A DNA stretch of 64,000 bases, taken from Psychrobacillus lasiicapitis (lineage in GTDB: Bacteria; Bacillota; Bacilli; Bacillales_A; Planococcaceae). Of this stretch, positions 1 through 8,233 are shown one piece after another. The position numbers and the translations under genes were made by a program. The notes under the pieces are model-generated. The model was not told where the DNA came from and ran no database searches. It saw nothing but the letters and a program-made list of their open reading frames with translations. Each line of letters starts with the position of its first letter. Within the stretch, counting starts at the first letter, position 1. The stretch is taken from assembly GCF_006861795.1 (NCBI RefSeq), contig NZ_VDGH01000001.1:190117-254116 (forward strand), given 5' to 3'.

Positions 1-28
1 TTTACGGTTAATGCCAAAGGACAATAGG

Positions 29-694
29 ATGAAAATAAATTATATCTTAGTAGAGTTAATTGTATATTTAGGGCTACCATATGTCATTTGGACACATGGG
101 AGAAGTTTTATCGGTGATTATTATGCGATGTTATTATCTACAATTCCAGCAATCGTCTACACTATTTATCGTTTTATGAAGGACCGCCAATTTAATATAG
201 TTGGGGTTTTCATTATTTCTTCTCTTTTGTTTAGCTCCCTGCTTGATTTACTTGCTGGATCTGCTATTCAGATGCTATGGAATTCTGTCTTTCTGAGCTA
301 TGGATTTACTTTAATTTATATTATTTCCATGTTGATTAAAAAACCGCTAGCCATATATCTTGCAGTAGAATTCATGCATCTGCAAGGATATCCGCGAGAT
401 AAAAGTAAAAAACTATATTTCATAAAGGAGAATGTGAAATTATTTCAGTTGGTTACTGCCATTTTTGTTATTCGTGGGCTAGTCATGAACACCATTATGC
501 TCTGGCTAATTATTAATCATGGTGCAGATGCGTTTATGCATTTAATAATCATTAGAAAAGCATTAGGTTTAGTATTTTCAGTTCTAATATTTATCGCGTT
601 TTTATTTGCTGGGAATAAAACAATGCAAGTAATGAAGGAAAGGGACAGGGACTGGATAAAAAAGGTACCAGGTTCAAAAACAATTCAGAATTAA
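29..694 (+). CDS. VC0807-like polytopic membrane protein
   Basis: A 221-residue integral membrane protein with about six hydrophobic segments: a pair in the first 65 residues, others near 70-110, and a final pair in the last 80. The sequence resembles the uncharacterised VC0807 membrane family; no biochemical role is known. I start it at the second in-frame ATG (base 29) because AAAGGA lies about 7 bases before it, while the ATG at base 11 has no visible ribosome site. Its 3' end runs into an inverted repeat shared with the convergent gene. The promoter lies outside the window. Family assignment is moderate; the membrane topology is clear from composition. Confidence 0.65.
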   Translation: MKINYILVELIVYLGLPYVIWTHGRSFIGDYYAMLLSTIPAIVYTIYRFMKDRQFNIVGVFIISSLLFSSLLDLLAGSAIQMLWNSVFLSYGFTLIYIISMLIKKPLAIYLAVEFMHLQGYPRDKSKKLYFIKENVKLFQLVTAIFVIRGLVMNTIMLWLIINHGADAFMHLIIIRKALGLVFSVLIFIAFLFAGNKTMQVMKERDRDWIKKVPGSKTIQN

Positions 695-710
695 ATGAGA
701 ACCTGGCACC
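664..710. terminator. Inverted repeat between convergent genes
   Basis: Arms GGTACCAGGTTC and GAACCTGGCACC around a 23-base loop, overlapping the last codons of the membrane protein and ending just before the stop of the UvrA-like gene. There is no long T-run, so it may be a weak terminator or one of the small GGTNCCAGGTTC-type repeats I recall from Bacillus intergenic regions. Confidence 0.45.
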
Positions 711-721
711 CAAACGAAAAT

Positions 722-3700
722 TTAACTAGTTTGCTCTAAGCATTGATAAACGGACATCATATCTCGTTTATTTAATTCACGAATACGATAGAAGATCGGA
801 ATATCTGCGACTGCTTTTGTATAGAAGTCAGCAGCAACGACGTCACTTACTTTTCCAGTGAGCCATGTTTCGACAGGGATGCCTTCGACCACTTCCTGAA
901 GTCCTTCCTCATTGATGCCGCTTGCATTACAGCTTACGCAGGGTATCGTTAATTTAAATACGCCATCATGGAGGTTTTCTTCTGTGATGGCTTTCTTCCC
1001 TTTACAAAATGGACAGGGCTGGCTTTTTTTAATTTTATTAATTTGGGTAACTAATTTTTTATATCCAAACGCTTCATACACATAGGTCAGTTTCTTGTAT
1101 TTTCCATTGGTGAAATACTGATCTATGATTGTTTCTCTTGTTTCATTGATGGTAGGAAAATCGCAGATGGTCACTTGGTTATGTTTACTGATGGATTCGA
1201 TATTGTCTTTGATTGAGTCCCAGAATGGCAAGACATTTTGTAAAACCATTTCATAGCCTGTAAAACTTGCTAGCTCTAGCTCCAGTATTTTCAAGGCGAC
1301 TTGTGTTTCCCTAGGAAGTAGAGAGACGTCTTCCGTTAATACCATATCTCCGCCAACTATGGATTTCACTTTTTCTAGTTCAGGTAAGTTCCCTACTGTT
1401 TTTATCACTTCATCAAGTGGTTGCTGAATAATCTCTCGGATATCCGTGTCACCAAATGGGAGTTTTTTATGATGGTTTAACACGGTGCCATGACAAATCG
1501 GACAGGTGATTTTTTCTTTAGAATCTTTCATTTGCTCTTTAATCATGGATTTTGAAATGACCATATACATGCCAAGGATCGTATTAAAGCCTACCCACGT
1601 TCTACGCGCCTTGCCTTTCTTGTCATAAAAAGACTTTTCAAAATACCCATACCAAAACGTATGCTTTTCATCCTCCGACATTTCATTGTAGCTTTTTGTC
1701 AGATCATGACCGAGCTCATTTTTTAATTCTTCAAATACAAATTCTAACTTAGAGTATTGATAATATTTTAATACTTCCATGACTTCCGGATATAATAATC
1801 CATCCCAGAAGGGAACATTTTTGTCCTGTATCACAAGCTCTTTATCAAATATTTCAATCACAAGACGTCCCGAGCAAGATGGGCAATGATTGTCCGTAGT
1901 AAAGAAATCAAAGCTTTTCGTATCTTTATTCGTCGGATGCAATGCTACGATATGATTGACCAGACCGCCAATTTCATAAAGAAAACTATATTGGCTATAT
2001 AAATGTCTTTCAAGGTCAATAGCAATGACAGGCGCTATTTTATTGGATTGGTATTCACTATAAATCAAACGAGCCATGGAGGATAAACTTTTTAAAATAC
2101 CACCCTTATAGATATTTTCTGCATTTTTAAAATAATCGATAGGCTGCTCTTCCAAGTAATGAATACCCGTTTGTTGCTTTAGTTTGGAAGAAATAGGTGA
2201 TGGAGTAGTGGCCTCCGCTCGATTATGATGTCCATAATAATCATCATGACTAACAACTTCTAGATGCTTCACAGGTGCAAGCTGTCTTTTACCAAAATCA
2301 ACGATAAAATCAGCGTTCTCCATCATATAATCATTATGCTCAATCATCAAGATAGAGACCGATTCATCTTGTAAAATTTCCCTGACACTATCAATGAATT
2401 GGTTTAAAATATTTTGAGATAATCCTTTTGATGGCTCGTCAAATATAAAAAGTGTATGAGGATTTCTCGAGTTAGCAAACAGCTCCGATACTAAATGTAC
2501 ACATTGAAATTCACCAGTCGATAAGGTTTGTGTTTTTCTATTTAAAGTCAAATAACCAAGGCCTAATTTGATGAGTAAGCTTAATCGTTTATAGGCGATA
2601 TCTTCACTTGGCAATTCATCAATAATATCTTCAATTGAACGCTCGAAAATATCATCCATATCCTCCTGGTATTTGGTGAGTTTCTTTTTTATATCTAGAA
2701 AAGTGGCCACGGTTGACCGACTTGTAATCGATTGGTTTCGATCTTGGCCTACCATTACTAGCTTATCTTTTGGATATCGATTCAGAAAGTCTTTGGCTAT
2801 GCACTCATTCACCAGGGTGGATTTACCGCATCCTGACTCGCCTGTAAAGGTTACCAGTCTATTTTTCGGTATTTGAATCTCCTCTATTTGAATATTACGA
2901 CAGTATAAATCATGAAATTGATAGTAATCTGTCGGTTCTTCTGTATTTCTTTTGATATGGACTGGTTTTGGACGTGGTGATTCTTCTACAATTTTGCCAC
3001 CATATTTACCGCTACCGGGACCAAAGAATAATTGCTCATCTGTTAAATCAAGCACTGTGTCAGAATGGTCAATGAGCCAAATCTGATTCTTATAGCCTAG
3101 TTGTGTGATCTCTTCTAAAATTTTTAGTAATGTTTGGTGGTCGAGACCCACGGATATTTCATCAATTATAATAACCGTATTTTCACTTGTGGCCATAAAT
3201 TCAGCCAAGTAAAGACGTGTTAATTCTCCACCTGACAATGTCCCCATAATTCGATTTAACGTTAAATATCCGATATTCATATTAATTATGTTTCGAAGAA
3301 TATTTTGCTTTCCTTCGCTTAAGTTTAAAACTTCTGCTTGTGAAAGAATGGATTCAATACTTAGGTTGTTGATATCGGAAATATTATGTAACTCATCGAA
3401 TAACTCCATCGTATATTGGAGGACTTCTTCGTTATAGCGTGTGCCTTCACATGTCGGGCATTCGACGTTTTTGGTATAACCGCGTCCTTTACATTTTGGA
3501 CACCAGCCTAATTCATTATTGAACGAGAACACTTCTGGAGAAAGATTGAATTTATTGGCAAGACATTCCCGAATTTCTGTAAAAGCACCAGTATGAGTAC
3601 CAATGGTTGAACGTGGATTGGAAGAAATAGAGGATCTTCCGAGAAATAGTACTAATGGCATTTCCTCCATCTTGATAGCGCTGAAGTTAGTTTCCATAAT

Positions 3701-3892
3701 ATTAGGAAATAAATATTGATATTCTGCTTTTGGTAATAGGGAAACGAGACGCTTTTTAGATTCTTCCCCTACGGTTTGACAAAATGTTGTTTTACCAGAG
3801 CCGGACAAACCTGCAATTCCTAACGATTTATCTGTTGGTAATTCTGCATCCAATCTATATATATTGTTCGCAATGAGTTGTTTTACTTTCAT
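722..3892 (-). CDS. UvrA-like ABC ATPase with long C-terminal extension
   Basis: A soluble twin-ATPase of the UvrA family, here 1056 residues against about 940-960 for housekeeping UvrA. Walker A motifs are GLSGSGKTTF (residues 28-36) and GESGCGKST (351-359). ABC signatures are LSGGEL and the divergent LSTGEF. A zinc module CPKC...CPTC lies at about 131-148. After about residue 600 there is an extra region of roughly 450 residues with further paired-cysteine motifs (CPSC, CPIC, CPFC, CVSC) but no Walker A. UvrA proteins recognise DNA lesions with UvrB; divergent paralogues have been linked to drug resistance, and the partner here is unknown. Start chosen at MKVKQL because GAGGGGAG lies 9 bases upstream; a 13-codon longer frame has no such site. 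Probably not the housekeeping uvrA, since no uvrB is adjacent and the signatures diverge. Confidence 0.8.
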   Translation of the reverse strand: MKVKQLIANNIYRLDAELPTDKSLGIAGLSGSGKTTFCQTVGEESKKRLVSLLPKAEYQYLFPNIMETNFSAIKMEEMPLVLFLGRSSISSNPRSTIGTHTGAFTEIRECLANKFNLSPEVFSFNNELGWCPKCKGRGYTKNVECPTCEGTRYNEEVLQYTMELFDELHNISDINNLSIESILSQAEVLNLSEGKQNILRNIINMNIGYLTLNRIMGTLSGGELTRLYLAEFMATSENTVIIIDEISVGLDHQTLLKILEEITQLGYKNQIWLIDHSDTVLDLTDEQLFFGPGSGKYGGKIVEESPRPKPVHIKRNTEEPTDYYQFHDLYCRNIQIEEIQIPKNRLVTFTGESGCGKSTLVNECIAKDFLNRYPKDKLVMVGQDRNQSITSRSTVATFLDIKKKLTKYQEDMDDIFERSIEDIIDELPSEDIAYKRLSLLIKLGLGYLTLNRKTQTLSTGEFQCVHLVSELFANSRNPHTLFIFDEPSKGLSQNILNQFIDSVREILQDESVSILMIEHNDYMMENADFIVDFGKRQLAPVKHLEVVSHDDYYGHHNRAEATTPSPISSKLKQQTGIHYLEEQPIDYFKNAENIYKGGILKSLSSMARLIYSEYQSNKIAPVIAIDLERHLYSQYSFLYEIGGLVNHIVALHPTNKDTKSFDFFTTDNHCPSCSGRLVIEIFDKELVIQDKNVPFWDGLLYPEVMEVLKYYQYSKLEFVFEELKNELGHDLTKSYNEMSEDEKHTFWYGYFEKSFYDKKGKARRTWVGFNTILGMYMVISKSMIKEQMKDSKEKITCPICHGTVLNHHKKLPFGDTDIREIIQQPLDEVIKTVGNLPELEKVKSIVGGDMVLTEDVSLLPRETQVALKILELELASFTGYEMVLQNVLPFWDSIKDNIESISKHNQVTICDFPTINETRETIIDQYFTNGKYKKLTYVYEAFGYKKLVTQINKIKKSQPCPFCKGKKAITEENLHDGVFKLTIPCVSCNASGINEEGLQEVVEGIPVETWLTGKVSDVVAADFYTKAVADIPIFYRIRELNKRDMMSVYQCLEQTS

Positions 3893-3965
3893 AGTGCTCT
3901 CCCCTCTATTTGATAAGTTTAGTGTTGCCACAATAGTAAAATTTCAATTGAAAAGCTGAGAAATA

Positions 3966-4004
3966 AGAAGAGCGCTTTTCCAATTTCAGAAATGCGCTCT
4001 TATA
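3966..4004 (-). terminator. Hairpin downstream of ArsR-SRPBCC gene
   Basis: AAGAGCGC and GCGCTCTT arms around about 17 bases; the T content after the stem on the minus strand is modest. It separates the regulator gene from the UvrA-like gene. Confidence 0.5.
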
Positions 4005-4123
4005 TACATTAATAAGGGCACAATTTTTACTGCAGAATGGAACCCTTATTTGGAAGAATGGTTTATATATATAACGATTAAGATAATCTAAATGTTGGTA
4101 TTATTAAGGATGATATAATATTG

Positions 4124-4864
4124 TTACTGTTCTGTTAACACTTTTTCGAGCTTTTCGCCCATTTGCATCCAACTATATTTAGCTCCCTCGATTGCTCCAT
4201 GACGAGCTTTTGTTTCTTCACTGAAGCCAGCTTGATCGAAATGTAGATGAGTAGTACCATCCGAATTTTTTGTTAAAGTCCATGTAACAGTAGTACTTTC
4301 ACCAGCACTTTCCCATGTATACGAAAGCAAATTTGGCTCATCTACTACTAATACTTCACTATTTACTATTCCATCCCACCATTCATTTGGCTCAGCTCGG
4401 AATTGAAATTTATGTCCAACAACAGGTTTGAAGTCATTTTTCCATATCCACTTTGCAAGTGTATCCGAATCTGTTAAGGCGTTCCACACTTGTTCAATTG
4501 AACTTGTAAATTGAAAATCTAATGATACATCTGGTTTCATGTTTTGTTCCTCCAATAATAGATTTAGTTTAACCATTCTTTCTTTCCAAAAGCCTTCATA
4601 AAAAGATACCCAATCCTGAATTTCCCTTAAGGGAGCTGCATTAAGTCGATACCTTGTTTCTCTTCCGACCTTCCGAGCAATAACTAGATTCGCGTCTTTA
4701 AGAATAGCTAAATGCTTAGAAACTGCAGTACGACCCATTTCAAAATGAGTCGTTATTTCATATAGAGGTAATTCTTCAACATTTGCTAACATTTGAAGTA
4801 TTTTTCGTCTTGTTGGATCAGCGACAGCTTCATAAACGTCCCGTGATTGACTTTTTTCGTCCAT
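4124..4864 (-). CDS. ArsR-type winged-helix regulator fused to SRPBCC (AHSA1) domain
   Basis: A 246-residue two-domain protein. Residues about 5-85 form an ArsR-like winged helix (DPTRRKILQML; recognition helix region GRTAVSKHLAILKDANLV). Residues about 105-245 form an AHSA1/SRPBCC ligand-binding fold (FTSSIEQVWNALTDSDTLAKW). Such fusions are usually autoregulated repressors that sense a hydrophobic ligand, but the ligand is unknown. The start is the ATG preceded by GGTGGGAGGG; an upstream in-frame start lacks a ribosome site. Its promoter region carries two copies of ATAGGACACC, one touching the -10. The upstream ORF, on the same strand, is an FMN reductase with its own terminator. Confidence 0.85.
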   Translation of the reverse strand: MDEKSQSRDVYEAVADPTRRKILQMLANVEELPLYEITTHFEMGRTAVSKHLAILKDANLVIARKVGRETRYRLNAAPLREIQDWVSFYEGFWKERMVKLNLLLEEQNMKPDVSLDFQFTSSIEQVWNALTDSDTLAKWIWKNDFKPVVGHKFQFRAEPNEWWDGIVNSEVLVVDEPNLLSYTWESAGESTTVTWTLTKNSDGTTHLHFDQAGFSEETKARHGAIEGAKYSWMQMGEKLEKVLTEQ

Positions 4865-4927
4865 TATCCCTCCCACCTTTTTATAATTATTACCTGTAAA
4901 GTTATAGATTAAGCACTTGATAACCGA

Positions 4928-4985
4928 ATAGGACACCTTTTGTTGTCTTAAAATCAGTATAGGACACCAAATAGTGACATGTCAA
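4928..4985 (-). promoter_or_regulatory. Promoter and candidate operator of the ArsR-SRPBCC gene
   Basis: On the minus strand TTGACA (4985-4980) and TATACT (4961-4956) are separated by 18 bases. The decamer ATAGGACACC (plus-strand reading) occurs at 4928-4937 and again at 4959-4968, the second overlapping the -10. A repeated word on a promoter is typical of an autoregulatory operator; binding is inferred. Confidence 0.6.
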
Positions 4986-5081
4986 GTTACATCATTATTC
5001 CATTGCCTTATCCTTTAATCAGGCGGAAACATCATTCAACTCGCTATGTTATATCTCTATTGCTTTTCTTAATCAATAAAA

Positions 5082-5118
5082 AAACTCCCTTAACAATAAT
5101 TATTGTAAAAGGGAGCAA
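5082..5118 (-). terminator. Terminator of FMN reductase gene
   Basis: CTCCCTT...AAGGGAG stem just after the stop codon, followed on the minus strand by a T-run (AAAAAAA at about 5080-5088 on plus). Confidence 0.8.
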
Positions 5119-5123
5119 GGTTA

Positions 5124-5666
5124 TTATACGTATTGTTTCATCCATTCTTGGAAGTTTCCTATTACTACATCTAAGAATTTGATTGTCGCTTCGTCTGTCA
5201 AATTACCTTCCGCGTCAAACTTCTCATGTGCAGCGCCAACGTATACTTCGTTCATTGGTAATAGTGGAGAATTTAAGCCACTTGCGAATAAAATATCGCG
5301 TAAGTGCATTTGTGCTTTTACTGTTCCTAAAACGCCCATAGAAGCACCCATAATAATGGATGGTTTGCCGTTCATCACTTTGTCCACACGGCTCAACCAG
5401 TCAATAGCATTCCCGAGCACACCTGGAATAGATGAATTATATTCAGGTGTTACCCAAAGGACTGCATCTGCCTCTTTTACTTTAGCTTTAAAATCAAGGA
5501 CAGCTTGTGGTGCCTCTAATTCGATATCTTGATCATACATTGGTAGATCACGTAAGCTTAATATTTCAAGCTCAAATTGATCTGCATAACGCTTTTGTAC
5601 ATGCTGTGCTAACTTTAAATTGAATGATTCTTTTCGAATACTACCAACGATTGCTACTACTTTCAC
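5124..5666 (-). CDS. NADPH-dependent FMN reductase / azoreductase
   Basis: A 180-residue flavodoxin-fold oxidoreductase. The FMN phosphate-binding loop is near the N-terminus (IVGSIRKESFNLKLA) and the family motif PEYNSSIPGVLGNAIDW is at about 95-115. These enzymes reduce FMN, quinones or azo compounds with NADPH and give two-electron detoxification in the cytosol. I start at a GTG (5666) because AGGAGG precedes it by 8 bases; the ATG ten codons upstream has no ribosome site. Monocistronic: it has its own terminator and a long upstream gap. The closest Bacillus subtilis type would be YhdA/Azr, but exact orthology cannot be judged. Confidence 0.85.
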   Translation of the reverse strand: MKVVAIVGSIRKESFNLKLAQHVQKRYADQFELEILSLRDLPMYDQDIELEAPQAVLDFKAKVKEADAVLWVTPEYNSSIPGVLGNAIDWLSRVDKVMNGKPSIIMGASMGVLGTVKAQMHLRDILFASGLNSPLLPMNEVYVGAAHEKFDAEGNLTDEATIKFLDVVIGNFQEWMKQYV

Positions 5667-5910
5667 GATTATTTCCTCCTGATGTCTATTAGACAAAAAT
5701 TTGATATAAAATAGTTGCTCTACTTCAACAAAATATAAACAACATTTTCATTTTATACTATGTCCCTTCATTTCAAAAATTATTTGCTCAATACTGAACG
5801 AAGTTGTCTCTCACGCAACTTTTGTCTATGGTCATCAGTTTGGATAGACATATTTCATTTCCCATTTAGTTATCCCCTTCGAAGTGAAACACATGCATTT
5901 TTTCATACAA

Positions 5911-5951
5911 AAAAAGATACTCATCAGCCTTTTCAGAGCTGACGAGTATTG
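5911..5951 (-). terminator. Terminator of the RNPP regulator-peptide transcript
   Basis: On the minus strand AATACTCGTCAGC and GCTGATGAGTATC pair around about 9 bases and are followed by seven T. It lies 335 bases after the peptide gene stop, so the MITE-like element at 5975-6288 would sit in the 3' untranslated region. Confidence 0.8.
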
Positions 5952-5974
5952 GCATCCTATATTAAATTAAACTT

Positions 5975-6288
5975 TATCCCGCATTAACGGGCAGTAGGAC
6001 TCCCACTTCAAGATTGATGAAAAGCAAAAAGATAAGTGGGAGATCAACTGCCCGTAAAAGCCCGATGAAATGTATCGCAGACTAAGTACGCAACATCGTG
6101 TTGCTCCTGCGTAAAGCTCGTCGCAAAATAAAAGAGTGTTTGCAACGTCTGCGTGACCTACATCGTGTAGGCCTCAACTAACAATTAGTGGGGGATGAAC
6201 GGACTAAAAACGCGACGTCCATGTCGCGACGTCCGCACTAACACGACCTGTGCGTCGAAAAACCCCCACTGATTGAAGTTTCTCTTTA
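5975..6288. repeat. MITE-like structured repeat, copy 1 (near full length)
   Basis: About 314 bp beginning TATCCCGCATTAACGGGCAG and ending TGATTGAAGTTTCTCTTTAT. Both ends are flanked by TTTAT, a possible 5-bp target duplication. Inside are several imperfect stems: GGACTCCCACTT with AAGTGGGAG nested within ACGGGCAGT/AACTGCCCGT, and a large stem whose outer arms are AGTGGGGG and CCCCCACT. Near-full copy 4 lies inverted at 38871-39182; shortened copies are at 26850 and 34200. The right end overlaps the TAA stop of the exported peptide gene. I find no open frame inside. Confidence 0.85.
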
Positions 6289-6420
6289 TAAAAAGGAAGT
6301 GTGATCGATAGATGTAGGTCTAGGAACTTCGTCTTCTGCAAGATTAATAGCGGATGTTGTAAAACTCAAGGACAAGATCAAGGCGAAAGATAACCATATA
6401 AATACGTTTTTCTTTTTCAC
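6286..6420 (-). CDS. Candidate exported signalling peptide precursor (PapR/NprX-like)
   Basis: An unannotated 44-codon frame immediately after the XRE-TPR regulator. It starts at GTG 6420, one base after the regulator's stop codon, and is preceded by GGGAGGA located in the last codons of the regulator (8-base spacing). The product has a Lys-rich start (MKKKN), a hydrophobic core at about residues 6-20 (VFIWLSFALILSLSF), a likely signal-peptidase site near TTSA, and a polar tail ending in PRPTSIDHTSFL. This is the usual design of RNPP pheromone precursors: export, trimming to a C-terminal oligopeptide, re-import by an oligopeptide permease, and binding to the TPR domain of the adjacent regulator. 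Role, mature sequence and import are inferred; the ORF, ribosome site and position are seen. Confidence 0.75.
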   Translation of the reverse strand: MKKKNVFIWLSFALILSLSFTTSAINLAEDEVPRPTSIDHTSFL

Positions 6421-6421
6421 T

Positions 6422-7729
6422 TTATAAATCCTCCCAATTCGTTATAAAATTTTGTTTGTATAGCATTTGAATAGCTTGTTGATAATATAAATTTGCTGCC
6501 TTAAACTTACTTTCTTTAAAGTAGTAATTCGCTAGTAGAATGGAATACTTTTGAACATGCCGGTCGTCATGAATTAATTTAAAATAGTCAATCCCTCTCT
6601 TTAATACTACTTCCAAGTCATCTGTTGAAGAGTAACATGCTCTATAAATGTCTAAATGACAAGAATAAGATCGATTTTCAATACTGAATTTATTCTCCAA
6701 GTTCTCGATGACTTCAAAGCCTTTCTTGCACCAACTAAGGACCTCCACATGGTTATTTTGCTTAGAATATTCCTTGATGATGGAAAGAATAGATATTAAA
6801 TATCCTTCCGCATTATCATTTTCTTCTTTACTTTTCAAACTTAGCTTATAATACTCAATTGCCTTCTCTTGATTTGCTTGGACTGCATATAATGAGCCTA
6901 TATTTTGATAGATCATCCCTTCATAATGTACAACTTTATAGTCTATCACCAGCTTTTTGGCTAGATTATAATTTTTTTCTGCTTCCTCGTATCTTCTCAT
7001 TTTTTTATGAGCAACTCCCATAACGATATAGCTATCAATAGCTCTTTCGAATAGAAGATTGTCTTTATAGTAGCCTAACGATTTTGAAGCGTGATTAATG
7101 GTGTTAAAAAATTGATTGCATCTAAAATAAATCAAGCTGAGTACATTGTGAAAATCTGCTATTTCCCATTCTTCATTGGATACATTATTTACAAACTTCA
7201 CAGAGCTCTCTAATCTGTTTAACGCTTTATAATAGTCGCCATTCAAGTAAAAATACAGACCTATATTTAAATTTCCTAAAAATCTTTGTTTCTCATCAAA
7301 ATCATTTTCTGATTTTATTATCACATCAAATATGGATTGTAAAACCTCTGTCTTTTCGTTCAATATTAACATTAATCGAAACATATACAGGTTGTAAGTA
7401 TAGAAATTTTTTAGCTGCAAAAAGTAACTATTTCCAATCGTGTACTTCTCCAGTGTTTCTCTAATCCATTTCTTATCCCTTTGCATGACTGCTCTTTTAT
7501 ATTCCTCATAAAAAGCTTCTATGAACTTCTTTTCCTCTTCGCTCGGTAATTTTTCTATCTCCAGGTTTAACCTTTTCAACAGAGAAGTGATCACTTCCTC
7601 GCTTGGAACAGTTGAATTATTCTCGATTTTACTGAGATAGGAAGTAGAACAGATCCCTTTTGCCAATACAGACTGTTTGATTTGTTGGTTTAATCTCTCT
7701 TGCTTGATGGTATAACCTATACTACTCAT
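6422..7729 (-). CDS. XRE-family HTH regulator with TPR sensor domain (RNPP-like)
   Basis: A 435-residue cytosolic regulator. The N-terminal XRE helix-turn-helix spans about residues 3-60 (GYTIKQERLNQQIKQ...STSYLSKIENN). The remainder is helical TPR-like repeats, for example AIDSYIVMGVAHKKMRRYEE and MIYQNIGSLYAVQANQEKA. The length and layout fit Rgg/PlcR/AimR-type receptors that bind a short peptide through the TPR domain. It is followed at once by a small exported-peptide gene, the standard partner arrangement. Start at ATG 7729 or the GTG at 7738; GGGTGGG lies just upstream of the ATG. Divergent from a SigO-like operon over a 0.5-kb gap. The specific subfamily is not determined. Confidence 0.85.
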   Translation of the reverse strand: MSSIGYTIKQERLNQQIKQSVLAKGICSTSYLSKIENNSTVPSEEVITSLLKRLNLEIEKLPSEEEKKFIEAFYEEYKRAVMQRDKKWIRETLEKYTIGNSYFLQLKNFYTYNLYMFRLMLILNEKTEVLQSIFDVIIKSENDFDEKQRFLGNLNIGLYFYLNGDYYKALNRLESSVKFVNNVSNEEWEIADFHNVLSLIYFRCNQFFNTINHASKSLGYYKDNLLFERAIDSYIVMGVAHKKMRRYEEAEKNYNLAKKLVIDYKVVHYEGMIYQNIGSLYAVQANQEKAIEYYKLSLKSKEENDNAEGYLISILSIIKEYSKQNNHVEVLSWCKKGFEVIENLENKFSIENRSYSCHLDIYRACYSSTDDLEVVLKRGIDYFKLIHDDRHVQKYSILLANYYFKESKFKAANLYYQQAIQMLYKQNFITNWEDL

Positions 7730-7738
7730 TTTTCCCAC

Positions 7739-8233
7739 CCCTTTGCACTTAGTACATATATTAGTTCTTTATGAAAAGTAAGAAACCTTTAACAATCGCT
7801 CGACCTATTACGACAATAAGCATAGAAAAGGGTTCCGTGCGGTGATCAACAAGTTTAATATATAGATATGTCTGCCATCCAAAAAATATTATATATTATT
7901 AAAATTTCCTTCTTTTACGAAACTAGACGAATTTCAATAAAAATAAATATAAGTAATAAATGATATTTCCCAACTTATTTTTGTTCTAAAAACGGGTATT
8001 TTTTAGTAATATTTAGGAAAGAACAATTACTTTTTACTAAATATTACTTCATCTTCATTATACCACATAGAGCATAAAGTCCTGATGCAATTATTAAAAT
8101 TTTCAGATAAAGGTTGTTAAAAACAAAATGTAATCCCCTTTATAGGACAAGACATATCTTCCCCGGGATACAACACATTATTTTTCACACGCCAAATCAG
8201 AACGAAGATTCTTATTTGTGAAGGAGTGACAAA
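7739..8233. promoter_or_regulatory. Divergent intergenic region with 12-bp inverted repeat
   Basis: About 495 bp of AT-rich DNA between the RNPP regulator (minus) and the SigO-like gene (plus). A perfect inverted repeat AGTAATATTTAG (8005-8016) / CTAAATATTACT (8037-8048) lies in it. It could be an operator for the regulator or, less likely, a hairpin. A PlcR-type palindrome is not present; only a half-like TATGAAAA occurs near 7765-7775. No other gene is seen. Confidence 0.5.

Noticed and set aside
2673-2876. Plus-strand frame within the UvrA-like gene
   Set aside because: Antisense shadow of the second ATPase region; the sense frame carries all conserved motifs.
5760-5942. 60-codon plus-strand frame upstream of the FMN reductase
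   Set aside because: No ribosome site, Cys/Phe/Ser-rich composition, and it runs into the minus-strand terminator hairpin.
7745-7790. PlcR-box-like TATGAAAA sequence upstream of the RNPP regulator
   Set aside because: Only one half matches; the palindromic second half TTNCATA is missing.
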